Assembly: GCA_030737835.1 (NCBI GenBank)
Contig: CM060855.1
Span: forward strand, 17,992,378 to 18,056,377
Direction of reading: 5' to 3'
Source of the DNA: Acorus gramineus
Lineage: Eukaryota; Streptophyta; Magnoliopsida; Acorales; Acoraceae
Length of the DNA: 64,000 nucleotides
Part shown: positions 61,274 to 64,000 of the stretch, one piece after another
How the letters are laid out: each line of letters starts with the position of its first letter
Numbering within the stretch: the stretch's first letter is position 1
Program-made: the position numbers and the translations under genes
The notes under the pieces: generated by a model
What the model was told of the DNA's origin: nothing
Database searches by the model: none
Seen by the model: only the letters and a program-made list of their open reading frames with translations

Positions 61274-62349
61274 TGTGTTATGGATCCACTGGTCTAATTA
61301 TATATATATTAAAATATTTATCCATCTCATAATAATTTATGTTGATACTCAAACAGAGGTGTGTTGGCTCGCAATCATGACCATCAACTCATTGGACCTT
61401 TCCACATTGCCCATCTAATCATGGTGTACATAACCTCCCACCTATTTCCTACTTGCAATGTTCAAACAAGCCTTTCATGACCACTTCTTCCTGGACTCAT
61501 CAAAAAATTTATAAAAAAGAAATGAATAAAGAGAATAGAGTGGCCTATGTCACACCACCATCTTTTACATCAGACAAGCCCAGGAACATATTGGACATCA
61601 TTTGTTCACAAGTACTATATCTTTAGTGAGACACTGTCAACTACATATTGGATGGTAACACCCCTTATTGGCCGTTAGGCTTTCAATGGATGTTAGGATT
61701 GTTGTGGTGATGGTCCTATGGTCCAACCAATGTCCCTGACAAGAACCCATTGTCCAGGTTAATGGAAATCTAATGTGGTGCACCAATGAATGACATTGAA
61801 ATCAATTTGTCTTTTCATTTTTGTTTTTTTTAATAAAAAGGACTACTCATATGTAATCCACTGGTCCCACATCAGGATTCCAAGGACATTCAAGTATTTT
61901 AACTGTAGTTCATACATTATTCTCATGCCAAATTTCATCAATTATATCTCAAGTGGTTATATTGTAAACTTAAACCCCCCCAATGTGAGATAGAAAGTCA
62001 CTTTCTTTTGTTTGATTTGTTTTTGTCCATGTTAGATTATGAATAAATCTATTGTCTTGTGAATAGGTTATGAATAAATGAAAGATATTGAAATAGAGAG
62101 CTTAAAAACCTGATATTCACTTTCCACCTAATGGTTATCTAGAGTTTATCCAATGTTTTAAAAAAGGGATAATCCAAAATCAACCAAACAGCAAAAACAG
62201 GAGTAAATTCCTATTTAATGATCTATGCTATCATATATAATTTGAAAGTAGACAAGGGCTCTAAATAATTTTCACATAAAACTAGGCTTCACAATGTAAG
62301 GGATGATCTTTGTGTATCCAATAGATTTTATTTGGATAATATATTGGTG
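61274..62349. other. Intergenic region, nothing recognised
   Basis: AT-rich to neutral sequence with no supported gene, RNA or bounded repeat. Confidence 0.4.
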
Positions 62350-63280
62350 TTATGTAATGTCATGTACTTACACAATAAGATATTGTCCGTTTTATCTCTC
62401 AATGAGCTCATGATGAATTGTACCCAGATATAAATATTGAGTATCTTTTCACATCTAGACGATTATGGACTAAACTATGGTGTGAGCTCTCACCTCCCCC
62501 CACATGGGTTATTGGGGTCTTGGTTAGCCCAGTCCACCATAATATCATGGACTACATGTAATAATCAATTAATTACCCCCCCCCCCCTATTATGGGCCAC
62601 ACATCCTCATGTGGGGTTGAATTCACTGACCATGTAATAAACATGCTATGATACCAATTGCAGCGCCTCAAGCTTACATATTAAGATATTGTTTGTTTTC
62701 CCCTCAGTGGACTTACGTGCTTTAAAACATGTCTTGATGTGTAAAAGTTGTGCTTGTGTATAAGTAAATTCTATTTTCCCCCGCTAGATAATGTGGGACT
62801 AAACCATGATGCGAACTCTCATCTGACTCTCACCTAATCCATGAGCTTATTGGGATCTTGTGTATAAGTAAACTCTCATGAGCTTATTGGGATCTTGGTT
62901 AACCTAATCCACCACCCCTTCAATGGGCCACACATGACAAGCACCCCCTTAATTACAATCATTAGCAGGATAATTATCATTGTCACATATTTAGTTTCAG
63001 TCTGTCTGCTATGTGGTGGATAAGTATGACCCTACACAAGGAAGTGTAGCCTCATTGAGCTGGACCAAGAGTCCAACATTCCAAAAGGTTCATCTGAGGT
63101 GATGCTTGTAATCCCCAAGCTTACACGTGTGTTATTGTCCGCTTTGTCCGAAGGCACATGGTTTTAAAACGCGTCACACGTGGAAGGTCTATGCTCATGT
63201 ATAAATACTAAACATCCTCTTCGTTAAGCGATGTGGGACTAAACCATGAGTCTAACCTCACCTCACCTGCGCCATCACCG
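62350..63280. mobile_element. Cluster of degenerate TRIM-like LTRs
   Basis: Three stretches (about 62365-62640, 62656-62930, 63112-63280) share an ordered set of motifs: AAGATATTGTYYGTTTT, CTTTAAAACATGTC or GTTTTAAAACGCGTC, GTATAAATA or GTATAAGTA, GATGTGGGACTAAACCATGA, then TTATTGGGRTCTTGGTTA and GGGCCACACAT. This matches the LTR layout of small plant terminal-repeat retrotransposons. ATGATACCAATTG at about 62648-62660 is the reverse of a Met-tRNA primer-site core, suggesting an LTR boundary there. No coding sequence. Borders are approximate and the copies are old. Confidence 0.45.
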
Positions 63281-63517
63281 TTATCAAGACAGATTAGAGT
63301 TCATGACATTGATAATATCTACATCCTTTTGTTCTTGAATCTCTTTTTCAGAAGATCGATGTGATCCAATTTATTGAAGCATGGGAATTTCACCACCATC
63401 ACCAACCATGGGAGTTTATGGGATCAGAAACATCTTATATAGAGACACTTATGAATAAACCTAGGAAATGGAATAGCCCAGGGAATAAGTGAGAATAAAT
63501 TAGAATAAATGTTTTTG

Positions 63518-63895
63518 TTGTTTGGATGTAGGAAATACTCAAGGATAAAAGAATAAACTGGTATAAAATGGTATATGGATTCCAACCAACCCCTGGAATT
63601 AAAGTTATTCCAGGTTATTCCACCCAAATAATATGTGGGCCCACTGTCAAATCAATAGTTATCACCTCTTATAAATCATATGTCAAATTAATTACTATTA
63701 TTTTTTTACCTTTTATAAATCTTTATCCACACTTTATTCTCATTTTACTCAAATAACAAAAATTTTATTATTATGTTTCCCAATGAGAATAATTCAAAAC
63801 ACAACCAAACATAAAATCATTTTATCCTTAGTTATACTCATTTATGCCAAAATAACTGTATACCCAAGAATAAGCCATATTCTGTATCCAAACAG
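63518..63895. mobile_element. TTGTTTG-type MITE, copy 2
   Basis: The left end is GTTGTTTGGATGTAGGAAATA; the inverted right end is CTGTTTGGATACAGAATATG. The interior carries GGATAAAAGAATAAACTGGT and its rough inverse near the right end. It shares its interior with 60013-60393. Length is about 378 bp and no coding capacity is seen. Confidence 0.55.
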
Positions 63896-64000
63896 GGGCG
63901 TCGAGACATTATTCCGGCGTGTGTATCCAGTCGTGTTAGGTTAAGACTTTGCCCTTAAAAGCCCTACTCAAGAAAAAAAATTAGAGCGTTGTTATACTCA

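Noticed and set aside
1-64000. tRNA, rRNA, CRISPR arrays, riboswitches and phage or plasmid features
   Set aside because: Looked for and not seen; the window has eukaryotic intron-exon genes and plant transposons throughout, apart from tRNA-like promoter boxes in putative SINE remnants.

Overview
The window is nuclear DNA of a flowering plant. It holds four intron-containing host genes, all on the + strand, with GT-AG introns and AT-rich spacers loaded with plant-type transposable elements. The GC-rich lectin kinase exons and rice-like protein sequences hint at a monocot, but the window alone does not fix the species. There are no rRNA, tRNA, CRISPR or prokaryotic operon features.

Layout. 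1-5560: a nearly complete Ty1/copia element (its 5' LTR is cut by the window edge), then a LINE-type RNase H fragment split by an inverted solo LTR of the same copia family. 6201-8547: an L-type lectin receptor kinase gene (two exons, 662 aa). 12352-13735: a decayed partial tandem copy of that gene's intron, exon 2 and 3' flank. 13920-31057: the catalytic subunit of DNA polymerase delta (POLD1; 30 coding exons, 1098 aa, all exon phases close), with LINE fragments in two introns. 31058-39150: a transposon graveyard with a hAT-like element, two Mutator-like elements with clean 9-bp target duplications, a foldback MITE and degenerate relatives. 39199-50390: an RGLG-type (copine/vWA plus RING) E3 ubiquitin ligase gene (11 coding exons, 389 aa), with a probable upstream ORF overlapping the main start, a tandem-repeat array in the first intron and a 3.8-kb solo LTR in intron 8. 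52233-56166: a STAY-GREEN-LIKE (SGRL) Mg-dechelatase gene (5 exons, 232 aa). 56167-64000: no host gene seen; two related Mutator-like hairpin elements, MITEs and TRIM-like LTR remnants.

The four genes do not form a pathway: pathogen or cell-surface sensing (LecRK), DNA replication (POLD1), ubiquitin signalling in hormone and stress responses (RGLG) and chlorophyll breakdown (SGRL) simply neighbour each other. I see no convincing new multi-gene system. The novel material is in mobile-element architecture (nested MULEs with long, internally repeated arms), the overlapping uORF of the RGLG gene, a probable GC-AG intron in POLD1, and repeat arrays inside introns. All exon boundaries were read by eye from splice signals, reading phase and remembered homologues; no alignment was run.
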